A stretch of DNA of 39,896 nucleotides, from NCBI GenBank assembly GCA_044450785.1, contig JBIOJM010000052.1:1-39896 (forward strand), in the 5' to 3' direction. The notes beneath the pieces were generated by a model that searched no databases, had not been told where the DNA came from, and saw only the letters and a list, made by a program, of their open reading frames with translations. This document shows positions 25,349-34,485 of the stretch, piece after piece. Both the position numbers and the translations under genes were made by a program. The DNA is from JBIOJM01 sp044450785 (GTDB taxonomy: Bacteria > Planctomycetota > Planctomycetia > Isosphaerales > Isosphaeraceae). The number at the start of each line of letters is the position of its first letter. The first letter of the stretch is position 1.

Positions 25349-25738
25349 TCAGCCGCTCACGTTCCGGCGCCCGGTTCGGAGACAGGCGACGCACCAGACC
25401 GCGAGCGCCAGGTGGAGGATGACCCCCGGCCACAAGCCGGCGCCCGACATCCCAAGGCCAAGGCGCGCGTAACCCAGCAGCGAAACGGCCGCGATGTTGT
25501 ACAGCAGCATGGCCGCGATCAGGCCCGTGGCCGTCCGTGCCTTAGCCTCATCGCGCGCGAGCCAGCAAGCCGTCCCGAGCGAGAAGAGCGCCGCACCGAG
25601 GATGCGACCGATGACCAGGCCGGCGGGCTTTTCTAGCGGAGAGCCGAGCAGTACCAGAACCACCGGCGACGGTGCGATCGCGAGCGCGACGCCGGTCCCG
25701 GCCTCGACTGCGGCGGTGATCGTGAGCAACGTTTTCAT
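25349..25738 (-). CDS. Small integral membrane protein
   Basis: 129 residues with four hydrophobic helices (about 5-32 TITAAVEAGTGVALAIAPSP, 44-62 GRILGAALFSLGTACWLA, 70-90 TGLIAAMLLYNIAAVSLLGY, 100-120 PGVILHLALAVWCVACL). No family is recognised, but the pattern is common among small uncharacterised membrane proteins. Its ATG follows directly on the TAA stop of the aminotransferase gene (TAAATG), so the two are translationally coupled. Confidence 0.75.
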   Translation of the reverse strand: MKTLLTITAAVEAGTGVALAIAPSPVVLVLLGSPLEKPAGLVIGRILGAALFSLGTACWLARDEAKARTATGLIAAMLLYNIAAVSLLGYARLGLGMSGAGLWPGVILHLALAVWCVACLRTGRRNVSG

Positions 25739-26872
25739 TTAACCGATGACCCTGAGTATTCCGTCCAGCTCGCGCAGGAACGCCTCCACGTCACTCATCG
25801 TGTTGTATCCGTGCAAGGATACCCGCAGTCGGCCCGCATGGCACATGACGTGAATATCCCTGGCCCGCAGGCGGAGACCAATTTCATCCGCCAAGGCGTG
25901 GCGGAAGGCCAGGATGCCGGCCAAGGCGGACTCATCGCGGGGAGTCAACAGCTCCACCGGGAGTTTTGTGAGTCCCTCCAGACAGGCCAGAACCAGTGGC
26001 TGGGCCGCACGGTTGATTTCCGCAACCCCGACCCGCTGGATGAAGTCCAGACCGGCCCGAATGGCGTAGACTGCCGGGAAGTTCGGCATCCCGACCGTGA
26101 AGCTCCCCGCCCCGGGACGACTTGCGGCCCGGGAGAAACGGTTCTTCCCGAAGGCATCTTCCAGGTGGAACCAGCCGCCGGCCGGCACCGTCCATGCTTG
26201 CTCCCGAGCCCTCGGCACCCCGACGATTCCACCCCCGTGGCTCGCCAGAATCCACTTGTGTGTGCTGCTGACGATCAAGTCAACCCCCGCCATATCCAGC
26301 GGAATCCGTCCCAACGCTTGGGTGACGTCCACGGCCAAGAGGGCAGGTGAATGTTTGCGGACGGCCTCGAGCACGCGAGAGAGAGGGACCATGAAGCCGT
26401 TGAAGAAACTCACCAGGGATGTGGAGACCAGCCGGGTCTTCGGTCCGAGGAGCAGGGCCAGATCTTCCACATGCAAGGCTCCTTCACGTGACCTCCAGAG
26501 ACGGACTGTCGCCGGGCAGGCCTCCTGCAGCCAGGGTGTCGCCCCGGCGGGAAAGTCCAGGTCGTTGATCACCACCTCGTCGCCCTCGCGCAACTGAAGG
26601 GCCAAGGCCGCCAGGTTAAAGGCTTCCGAGGACGACGAGCAGATGCTCACCTCGCTAGCGGTCAGCCCATAAAAGGCCGCGGCCAGCTCCTTGGCTGCCT
26701 CCCACTGACGAAAGTGCCGCTCACGACCGTCCATGCCGAGCTGTTTGTCCTGATAATACTCCAGCAAAGCCTCGCGCACCTCGAGCGGCGGGATTCCCTC
26801 CGCGGCGGTGTTGAGGTAGACCATGCCATCCAGCGAGGGAAATGAGTAGCGGCGGGTCGATTCGGTCAGCAT
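25739..26872 (-). CDS. Class-V aminotransferase (PLP-dependent, desulfurase/epimerase-like)
   Basis: 377 residues from ATG 26872, chosen because GGAGG lies just upstream. The preceding ATG at 26902 has no such site. The PLP lysine is Lys206 in STHKWILASHGGG. Asp182 and Gln185 in VDVTQALG contact the pyridine ring. The sequence begins SFPSLDGMVYLNTAAEGIPP, typical of the isopenicillin-N-epimerase/cysteine-desulfurase branch. The desulfurase active Cys loop is not evident, so an aminotransferase, lyase or epimerase is more likely. The substrate is unknown. A small membrane protein follows at once. Confidence 0.88.
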   Translation of the reverse strand: MLTESTRRYSFPSLDGMVYLNTAAEGIPPLEVREALLEYYQDKQLGMDGRERHFRQWEAAKELAAAFYGLTASEVSICSSSSEAFNLAALALQLREGDEVVINDLDFPAGATPWLQEACPATVRLWRSREGALHVEDLALLLGPKTRLVSTSLVSFFNGFMVPLSRVLEAVRKHSPALLAVDVTQALGRIPLDMAGVDLIVSSTHKWILASHGGGIVGVPRAREQAWTVPAGGWFHLEDAFGKNRFSRAASRPGAGSFTVGMPNFPAVYAIRAGLDFIQRVGVAEINRAAQPLVLACLEGLTKLPVELLTPRDESALAGILAFRHALADEIGLRLRARDIHVMCHAGRLRVSLHGYNTMSDVEAFLRELDGILRVIG

Positions 26873-27299
26873 GCGGGGCCTCCGGGATACATGTAGCGCC
26901 ACGGTTAAGCGTCGAACGCCTCGCCGCAGACCTGTTCATCCGGCATCATGAATGTCAGACGATCCTTCTGGCCTTTCCCGTCCCTGAGAGTAACCGTGCC
27001 ACGACCAGTGTCCAAGCCCTCGGTCCGGAGACTCAGGCCTTCCATAATACCGTGGAACTTTCGGCATGGTTCAAAAGCAGGTTACAGCTCAGGGTGGCTG
27101 GGGTCGACGCCCGCAGGGCGACGCCCCCAGATCCGAGGCTTGCGCGCTGGGGGCTCGCCGGCTGTCGCCAGCTCGACCCCAGCCACCCAGCTCTTGTCAC
27201 CTGCGAAGATGCTGAAATTGAACCATGCCGAAGTGTCGCCGAAGACCGGGCCCGAGCCCGTGGAGCCCCGCGGTTGGCCCGACCGACGATGGCCGGGTA
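26873..27299. other. Noncoding gap with large inverted repeat
   Basis: This region of about 430 bases lies between the aminotransferase start and the end of the downstream TPR-CHAT gene. It contains the large palindrome at 27092-27188. The promoter for the aminotransferase gene should lie near 26880-26950. No gene was recognised. Confidence 0.5.
27092..27188. repeat. Large palindromic element (gggtggctggggtcga arms)
   Basis: Outer arms at 27092-27107 and 27173-27188 are exact 16-base reverse complements. Inner arms at 27123-27130 and 27147-27154 pair over 8 bases. The element is just past the stop of the TPR-CHAT gene at 27300 (minus strand) and may act as a transcription end or be one of the dispersed palindromes of this genome. 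Confidence 0.7.
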
Positions 27300-30200
27300 T
27301 CAATCCGGGTCGCCCGCCAGCACGAACGCGGCCCAGAAGTATGGAGGCGCGTACGGCCGGTCGTTGTTCCCACCGGCTGGGACCGCGGCGGCAAGCTCGT
27401 CCGGTTGACGTGCTTTGGCACCCTTGGCCCGCGCGACGCCGCCCGACAACTCCGCGGTCAGGGCCAGCACCTCCGCGCGGCGCAGCCCGCGCAGCCATGC
27501 CTTCGCCTCGCGGAGGGCCTCCGCCTTTGGCAACGGAGCGGTGAGCCCGGGGCGTCGACCCAGTAGGTTGGCGTAGAACCGCCGCATCAAGAGCGCCGTT
27601 GCCGTGTCGTCGACCTTCCAGAGCGACAGGCAGACGCTCCGCGTGCCCGACATCAAGAGGGCCTGGGTGAAGCCCACGAAGCCCTCGCCGCCGGCGTCAC
27701 GGCCCAGGGCGGTCTCACAGGCCGAGAGCGTCACCAGCTCGGCCTTCAGGTCCCAGCCGCGCTGGATCTCCCGGACCGAGAGCCGGCCGTCGAAGACCGG
27801 TTTGTGGCTCATGGCCTGTTGCAGCGGGTCGGGCAGGCCGGTCTGGGTCAGGATCACCGCCGAGCGGGCGGGGACGCCTTCGTCGATCACCCCGTGGGTC
27901 GCCAGGTGGATGAACCCGAACCGCCCCAGCTCGCCCGAGGCGGCCAGGCGGTCCAGCTCGGGCTCGCTCGCGTCGGCCGCGAGCAGGAGCCGGGTCGGAC
28001 GGTCGTCGGATTGGAAGAGCTGACCGAGCGCTTCGACCTCGTATCGTGTGCCCGGCAAGGGCGCGAAGTCCTCGTCACCTCCCCGGGCCGCCACGAGCAC
28101 CTGTTGTAGCTTGCGATTTTCGGCGATCGCGACCGGTGCCGGCCGGGGGTCGAGCACGACGCCGAGTTTGCCGGGGGCCAGATCGCGCGGGGACGACCGG
28201 CCGTCTCTCCAGACGTCGACGACAATCGGCGTGTCGCCCTCGATAACGACCTTGAGGTCGTCCTTCTTGTTCAGCGCCATTCCGTTGTAGGCGAGCAAGA
28301 CATCCCGCGGCTTCAGGCCGTGTGTCCCGGCGTTGGAGCCGGGGGCGACCACGTTGACCAGCAGGCCATGGTCGGGGAGCGGCTTGGGTTCGCTCGACTT
28401 GTCCGGACGCTCGTAGACCGGGTCGCCCAGGGCGAGCAGGCCGGCATGGCGGTCCGGCCGGGGCTGCTCACGCAGGTACTTGAACACGGTGGCCGATGGG
28501 GCGTAGCTCACCGTCCGGGTGTCATCGGGGGCCAGCAGCGCCTCGACCGGGATGCCCGACATGGCCCGGGAAGGTAGGACGATGAGCCTTCGGACCAGCG
28601 GCTGGCCGTCGGCCGTGGCGCCCAGCGCCTTGGCCAGCGGCTGGAGGCGCTGGGTGCGCAACCTCTCTACCAGGGGCCGCAGCTCCGCCTGAGTGCGTGA
28701 CCTCTCGACCAGGGGCCGCAACTCTCCCCGGCCGGCGCCGGGCCGGTTCCGCAGCTGTGTTTGGACCCGGCTCGCGAGCCCGGTGTCGTCTTTGGTCCAC
28801 AGACCGTCGGGGCCGGTCCCCGCGATCGGGACCCATGCCGGGATGCCCCGGGAGCGGACGACCACGCCCCAGTGCTCGCCGTCGGGGTCGGCCGCGTTTG
28901 GTCCCCGGGGTGGGATATCGACCCAGGCGACCAGGGCGCCATCGGCGGGCATCGCGGCCTGGATCTCGTTCAGCTTCGCGACCTGTCCCGCCAGCGGGCC
29001 GTGATCCTGAACGAGCTGGATCTGGAACTCACCCAGGGCGATGCTCGCCAGCTCGCGCTGGCGCTTCAAATCCGCAAACCGCTTCGCCCGCTCGGCCTGG
29101 TCAAGGCCCTGGGGAGTGGTTTCCACCAGCCGGTCGAGCCGTTCCAGTGCGGAGGTCAATTCACGGAGGCGCGCTCGCTCACGGGTTGTGAGCCGCCGGT
29201 CCTGGCGGGCGGCCAGCTCGTCGAGCAGGCCGCGGCCCAGGTCTTCCTCCAGCGGCTGCCACGCCTCGGCCGGCTGACCGAGCCGGGCGTGCACGGCGGC
29301 CAGGGCGGGGCGCACTGACTCCTTGTTCCCGGCCCGTTCCAGCCCGGTGAAGGCGACCCGGAGCCGGGCCGCATCCAGGCTCTTCACCGCACGCAGCCAT
29401 TGGTCTCGCGCCGCGAGGTATTTTCCCTGGGCGTCGAGGTTGACCGCCACGTTGTTGTAGCTGTTGGCCGTGTCGGGGTGGTCGTCGGTGAGCAGGCGGC
29501 GGTCGATCTCCAGCGCCTGCTCGTAGAGCGGCTGGGCCTGGGCGTACTTCCCCTGGTTGGCGAGGTTGTACGCCACGCCGTTGTAGCTTCTGGCCGTGTG
29601 GGGGTGGTCGTTCGTGAGCAGGCGACGGTAAATCTCCAGCGCCTTCTCGTACAGGGGCTGGGCCTGGGCATACTTCCCCTGACCGGCGAGGTTGTTCGCC
29701 AGGTTGTTGTAGCTGGCGGCGGTGTGGGGGTGGTCGTCGGTGAGCAGGCGGCGGATTATTTCCAGCGCCTTCTCGTACAGCGGCTGGGCCTCGGCGTGCT
29801 TCCCCTGGGACAGGAGGTTGTTCGCCACGCTGCCGTAGTCGAGGGCCGTGTCGGGATGGTCGTCGGTGAGCAGGCGGCGGCGGATCTCCAGCGCCCTCTC
29901 GTACAGCGGCTGGGCCTGGGCGTACTTCCCCTGGCCGGCGAGGTTATTCGCCAGGTTGTTGTAGCTGGTGGCCGTGTATGGGTGGTCGTCGGTGAGCAGG
30001 TGGCGGTTGATCTCCAGCGCCTTCTCGCAGAGCGGCTGGGCCTGGGCGTACTTCCCCTGGTCGGCGAGGTTGGACGCCAGGTTATTGTAACTGCGGCGGT
30101 TTGGGGGTGGTCGTCGGTGAGCAGGCGGCGGCGGATCGCCAGTGCTTGCTCGAACAGCGGCTGGGCCTGGGCGTACTTCCCCTCGGCGTACAAGGTTTCC

Positions 30201-30583
30201 CCTTGCCCGTTCATGGTAGCGGTCGATTGGTGGGCGACTCGATCCTCGTCCGGCATCGGGGCCACTCGGCGCAACGTCTTGAGACGCCACTCCGCGTTCA
30301 CCGTCTCGAAGTGCTGCGGCCCCTGGACCCGCGTCCGCAAGGCGAGCAGTTCCTCGGCCCTCGCAATCGCCTCATCCCAGTGCTCAGCCTTCAGCGCCGC
30401 CTCGATGGCCGTGTCAAGCTGCTCCGCCTGCGTGGCGTCGTCGCCGGTCAGATTCCGCAGTCCCTGTGCTGGGGGCTGCGCTTCCTTCGGAGACGTGGTC
30501 TGGGCGGTCGCGGGTAAGCCCGGGAATTCGATCCCTAAGGCGATAAAGAGCCCAAACCGGAACGCGACGCGAAGAGCTTTCAT
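27300..30583 (-). CDS. TPR-CHAT caspase-like protein, downstream copy (one frameshift)
   Basis: The start is ATG 30583 with GAGG upstream and a signal peptide (MKALRVAFRFGLFIALGIEF, ending ATAQ). The first about 160 residues are in one frame and the remaining about 930 in another. At about 30091-30098 the sequence reads accgccgcagttac, where the repeat consensus needs one more base to continue with SYNNLAS. Repaired, the product is about 1,094 residues. It has seven kinesin-light-chain-like TPRs of about 42 residues (GKYAQAQPLYEKALEI), an intervening helical region, then a CHAT domain with HLATHG and SACETALG, the His and Cys of the caspase-like dyad. A PDZ domain (GLLVNVVAPGSN ... GLKPRDVLLAYNGMAL) is inserted within CHAT. 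It lies 32 bases after the other copy's stop on the same strand. Confidence 0.85.
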
Positions 30584-30615
30584 GATGGGCCTCATCCTGT
30601 TTTGGGTCAAAAGGA

Positions 30616-33597
30616 TCAATCCGGGTCGCCCGCCAGCACGAACGCGGCCCAGTAGTACGGGGGCGCGTACGGCCGGTCGTTATCGCCGCCGGCGGGGATC
30701 GCAGTGGTAAGCTCGTCCGGTTGACGTGCCTTCGCACCCTTGCCCCGCGCGACGCCGCCCGACAGCGCGGCGGTGACCGCCAGCGCCTCCGCGCGGCGCA
30801 ACCCGCGCAGCGAGGCCTTTGCCTCGCAGAGGGCCTCCGCCTTGGGCATCGGGCCGGTGAGCCCGGAGCGTCGGCCCAGAAGGTTGGCATAGAACCGCTG
30901 CATCAAGAGCGCCGTTGCCGTGTCGTCGACCTTCCAGAGCGACAGGCAGACGCTCCGCGTGCCCGACATCAAGAGGGCCTGGGTAAAACCCACGAAACCC
31001 TCGCCGCCGGCGTCACGGCCCAGGGCGGTCTCGCAGGCCGAGAGCGTCACCAGCTCGGCCTTCAAGTCCCAGCCGCGCTGGATCTCGCGGACCGAGAGCC
31101 GGCCGTCGAAGACCGGCTTGTGGCTCAGGGCCTGTTGCAGCGGGTCCGGTAAGCCGGTCTGGGTCAGGATCACCGCTGAGCGGGCGGGAACATCCTCGTC
31201 GATGACTCCGTGAGTCGCCAGGTGGCTGAAGCCGAACCGGCCCAACTCGCCGGAGGCGGCCAGGCGGTCCAGCTCGGGCTCGCTCGCGTCGACCCCGAGC
31301 AGGGTCCGGGTGGGCCGATCGTCGGATTGGAAGAGCCGGGCGAGCACCTCGACTTCGTATCGCGTACCCGGCAACGGCGCGAAGTCCTCGTCGCCCGATC
31401 GCGCCGCCACCAGCACCTGTTGCAGCTTTCGATTTTCGGCAATCGCGATCGGTGCCGGCCGAAGGTCGATCACGACACCGAGCTTGCCGGGGGCCAAGTC
31501 TCTCCGGGACGACTGGCCGTCCCTCCATACATCGACGCCGATCGGCTTTTGGCCGTCGGCGACGACCTTGAGGTCGTGCTTCTTGTTCAGAGCCATTCCG
31601 TTGTAGGCGAGCAAGACATCCCCCGGCTTCAAGCCGTGTGTCGCGGCGTTCGAGCCGGGGGCGACCACGTTGACCAGCAGGCCATGGTCGGGCAGCGGCT
31701 TGGGGGCGCTCGACTTGTCGGGGCGTTCGTAGACCGGGTCGCCCAGGGCCAGCAGGCCGGCATGGCGGTCCGGCCGGGGCTGCTCACGCAGGTACTTGAA
31801 CACGGTGGCCGATGGGGCGTAGCTCACCGTCCGAGTGTCGTCGGGGGCGAGCATCGCCTCGACCGGGATGCCCGCCATGGCCCGGGAAGGTAGGACGATC
31901 AACCTCCGCGCCGGCGGCAAGCCGTCGACCGTGTCACCGAGGGCCTTGCTCAGCGGCTCGATGCGCTGGGCGCGTAATCTTTCAGCCAGTTGCCGCAAGT
32001 CTGCCCGGCTGGCGCCGTCACGGCTCCGCAGCTCCGTCCGGACCCGGCTCGCAAGACCGGTGTCGTCCTTGGTCCACAGCCCGTCTGCGCCGGTCCCTGC
32101 GATCGCGACCCACGCCGGGGTCCCCCGGGAGCGGACGACCACGCCCCAGTGGTCGCCGTCGGGGTCGGCCGCGTTCGGTCCCGGGGGTGGGAGATCGACC
32201 CAGGCGACCAGGGCGGCATCAGCGGGCAGCGCCGCCTGGATCTCGTTCAGCCTGGCGACCTGGCCCGCCACTGGGCCGTGATCCTGGGCGAGCTTCGTCT
32301 GGAACTCACCAAGGGCGATGCTTGCCAGGTCGCGCTGGTGCCCCAAAACCTCGAACCGCTTTGCCCGCTCGGCTTTGCCCAGATCCTTGGGCGTCGTCTC
32401 CACAAGCCGGTCGAGCCGCTCCAGTGCGGTCGTCAATTCGCGAAGGCGGGCTCGCTCCTCGGGTGTGAGCCGCCGGTCCTGGCGGGCGGCGAGCTCGTCG
32501 AGCAGGCCTCGGCCGAAGTCTTCCTCCCCGCGTTGCCACGCCTCGGCCGGCTGACCGAGCCGGGCCAGCACCGCGGCCAGGGAGGGACGCATGGATTGTG
32601 CGGACCCGGCGCGCTCCAGTCCGGCGAAGGCGACCCGAAGCCGGGACGCATCCAGGCTCTTCACCGCACGCAGCGATTGGTCTCGCGCCTCAAGGTACTT
32701 CCCCTGGGCCGCCAGGTTCGACGCCAGGATGTTGTAGCTGAGCGCGGTGAGGGGGTGGTCGTCAGTGAGCAGGCGGCGGCGGATCGCCAGCGCCTTCTCC
32801 AACAGCGGCTGAGCCTGGGCGTACTTCCCCTGGTCCATGAGGTTCGCCGCCACGTAGTTGTAGCTGATGGCGGTGAGGGGGTGGTCGTCAGTGAGCAGGC
32901 GGCGTTTGATCTCCAGCGCCTTGTCGAACAGCGGCTGGGCCGCGGCGTACTTCCCCTGGACGTTAAGGTTGACCGCCACGTTGCCGTAGCTGATGGCGGT
33001 GTCGGGGTGGTTGTCGGTGAGCAGGCGGCGGCGGATCGCGAGCGCCTTCTCGTAGAGAGTCTGGGCCTTGCCGTACATTCCCTGGTCGTGAAGGTTTCCC
33101 GCCAGGCTGTTGTAGCCGATGACCGTGACGGGGTGGTCGTCAGTGAGCAAGCGACGGTTAATCTCCAGCGCCTTCTCTAACAGCGGCTGAGCCTGGGCGT
33201 ACTTTCCCTGGGCGTTGAGGGTTTCCGCTTGCTCAAGCATGATACTGGCCGATTGGTAGGCGGCTCGATCCGCCTCCGGCATCGGGGCCACCCGGCGCAA
33301 CGTCTTGAGACGCCACTCCGCGGTCACCGTCTCGAAATGCTTCAGCCCCTGCGCCCGCGTCCGCAATGCGAGCAGTTCCTCCGCCTTCGCAATCGCCTCG
33401 TCCCATTGATCAGCCTTCAGCGCCGCTTCGATGGCCTTGTCCAGCTCCTCCGCCCGCCTGGCGTCGTCGCCGGTCAGCTTTCGCAATCCCGGTGCGGTTG
33501 GTTGGCCGGCCGGTGGTGCGGGGGTTTGACCCGGAACCGCAGAGGCGATGAAGAGCACGAGCAAACCGAGCGACTGCGCCGTCAACTTGTTGAACAT
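30616..33597 (-). CDS. TPR-CHAT caspase-like protein, upstream intact copy
   Basis: 993 residues with a signal peptide (about 1-23), so probably exported. A conserved N-region (GLRKLTGDDARRAEELDKAI) is followed by about five TPRs of 42 residues (about 125-310), then helices (about 330-450). The CHAT domain covers about 455-990. His796 (HLATHG) and Cys855 (LSACETALG) form the expected caspase/separase-type dyad, and the end YYWAAFVLAGDPD is typical of CHAT. A PDZ domain (about 636-710; GLLVNVVAPGSNAATHGLKP, DVLLAYNGMAL) sits between LLALGDPVYER and the LPGTRYEVE segment, that is, within the protease domain. The protein is strongly similar to the next gene, and the C-terminal nucleotides are almost identical. 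No CRISPR, gasdermin or other partner gene was found nearby. Confidence 0.92.
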   Translation of the reverse strand: MFNKLTAQSLGLLVLFIASAVPGQTPAPPAGQPTAPGLRKLTGDDARRAEELDKAIEAALKADQWDEAIAKAEELLALRTRAQGLKHFETVTAEWRLKTLRRVAPMPEADRAAYQSASIMLEQAETLNAQGKYAQAQPLLEKALEINRRLLTDDHPVTVIGYNSLAGNLHDQGMYGKAQTLYEKALAIRRRLLTDNHPDTAISYGNVAVNLNVQGKYAAAQPLFDKALEIKRRLLTDDHPLTAISYNYVAANLMDQGKYAQAQPLLEKALAIRRRLLTDDHPLTALSYNILASNLAAQGKYLEARDQSLRAVKSLDASRLRVAFAGLERAGSAQSMRPSLAAVLARLGQPAEAWQRGEEDFGRGLLDELAARQDRRLTPEERARLRELTTALERLDRLVETTPKDLGKAERAKRFEVLGHQRDLASIALGEFQTKLAQDHGPVAGQVARLNEIQAALPADAALVAWVDLPPPGPNAADPDGDHWGVVVRSRGTPAWVAIAGTGADGLWTKDDTGLASRVRTELRSRDGASRADLRQLAERLRAQRIEPLSKALGDTVDGLPPARRLIVLPSRAMAGIPVEAMLAPDDTRTVSYAPSATVFKYLREQPRPDRHAGLLALGDPVYERPDKSSAPKPLPDHGLLVNVVAPGSNAATHGLKPGDVLLAYNGMALNKKHDLKVVADGQKPIGVDVWRDGQSSRRDLAPGKLGVVIDLRPAPIAIAENRKLQQVLVAARSGDEDFAPLPGTRYEVEVLARLFQSDDRPTRTLLGVDASEPELDRLAASGELGRFGFSHLATHGVIDEDVPARSAVILTQTGLPDPLQQALSHKPVFDGRLSVREIQRGWDLKAELVTLSACETALGRDAGGEGFVGFTQALLMSGTRSVCLSLWKVDDTATALLMQRFYANLLGRRSGLTGPMPKAEALCEAKASLRGLRRAEALAVTAALSGGVARGKGAKARQPDELTTAIPAGGDNDRPYAPPYYWAAFVLAGDPD

Positions 33598-33617
33598 GGA
33601 ATGCCTCCGCCGAACGA

Positions 33618-33766
33618 CTTGGTCCTTGGTCCTTGGTCCTTAGTCCTTGGCCCTTCGTGCTGGGAGACCTTGTTCTGTCCAAAGGTTCAACGCCGTCGAT
33701 TGGAATGACTCGCTCCGCACGGCCGCAGAGCAACAAAGGACCAAGGACCAGGGACCAAGGACAAGT
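33618..33766. repeat. Heptamer tandem repeat (ggtcctt)n with inverted counterpart
   Basis: At 33620-33653 the unit ggtcctt repeats about five times with minor changes. At 33735-33766 the complementary unit aaggacc repeats about four times. The two tracts face each other across about 80 bases and could form a long imperfect hairpin. Confidence 0.65.
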
Positions 33767-33852
33767 CAGGGCCCGGAGGCCGGCTCGACCGGGCACGCTT
33801 CGACGGTCACAATGGACTGCGTCGTTTCGACCGGGCGGGTCAAGATCCGCGA

Positions 33853-33872
33853 GAACCGCCCATTGGCGGTTC
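33853..33872. repeat. Perfect 8-bp hairpin
   Basis: Arms gaaccgcc (33853-33860) and ggcggttc (33865-33872) with a 4-base loop. No T-run follows. It falls inside a possible gene remnant. Confidence 0.4.
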
Positions 33873-34155
33873 CCATCGTACGGGCGGACCCTGGCCCGAT
33901 CCAGACGTCCATTTCGTTTAACAACTTGCCATTTCTGGAAACGCCAGGTGCCGGCCCTGGACCATTGCGAGCCATGAACCGCGCGGGCGTGCGGGGCAGT
34001 CAGTCCCTCCGCCCAGATCCAGCGGTCCCTGGAAGCGGTTCATCACGTCCACGCCGAGCTGACCGACAAACAGGCCCGGAACGCGCAACGCGATTCGCAA
34101 CGCCGGCGCTTCCGGACCCGAACGCGCGGGGGAAATGAATGGTTGATCCTCTCCT

Positions 34156-34181
34156 CCCAGGGTGCGCTGCGCGACCCTGGG
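34156..34181. repeat. Palindrome cccagggt/accctggg
   Basis: 8-base arms with a 10-base GC-rich loop. Similar in style to the cccagggcg palindrome at 39729-39747, so likely a member of a dispersed family. Confidence 0.5.
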
Positions 34182-34485
34182 CTTTGATGTGCAACGCCTT
34201 CGGCGTATTGAAGCCGCCGCCGCCCACGCCGTTGCTTGACAGGCTCGCTTGGACCGCTCGCGGCTCGTCGAACTGAACCCGCACCCCGGTACTCAGCACC
34301 CCGCGCCCCGAACCCGTTCACCCCAACGCGCGTTGACGGTGCAGCGCAACTGGGATATAGACTCGAGATGCGCGCTTGGTGGATTCGAGCCAAGTGCCGT
34401 ACGATCGGCAGCGTCAAGCGCTGTGGCGTGGACCTGGGTGGTCGGCGCCCGGTTCGCGGGGCTGGGCGGCTGGGGCACACCGACG

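Larger units (their letters stand above)
33598..34485. other. Repeat-rich noncoding region
   Basis: This gap of about 890 bases lies between the divergent TPR-CHAT and glycosyltransferase genes. It holds the heptamer repeat pair (33618-33766), a perfect hairpin at 33853-33872, a palindrome at 34156-34181, and traces of coding sense on the minus strand at about 33766-34100 that could be a gene remnant. No intact gene is supported. Confidence 0.5.

Noticed and set aside
29440..30180. 126-base tandem DNA repeats as a satellite
   Set aside because: Fully explained by 42-residue TPR units in the TPR-CHAT gene.
29400..30710. Long plus-strand open frame with regular repeats
   Set aside because: It mirrors the TPR units of the TPR-CHAT gene on the opposite strand, with Val/Gly/Arg-rich translation typical of a shadow.
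27300..33597. Type III-E CRISPR (Craspase) locus
   Set aside because: TPR-CHAT is present, but there is no gRAMP/Cas7-11 gene, Cas1/Cas2 or repeat array in the window, and these proteins carry signal peptides.
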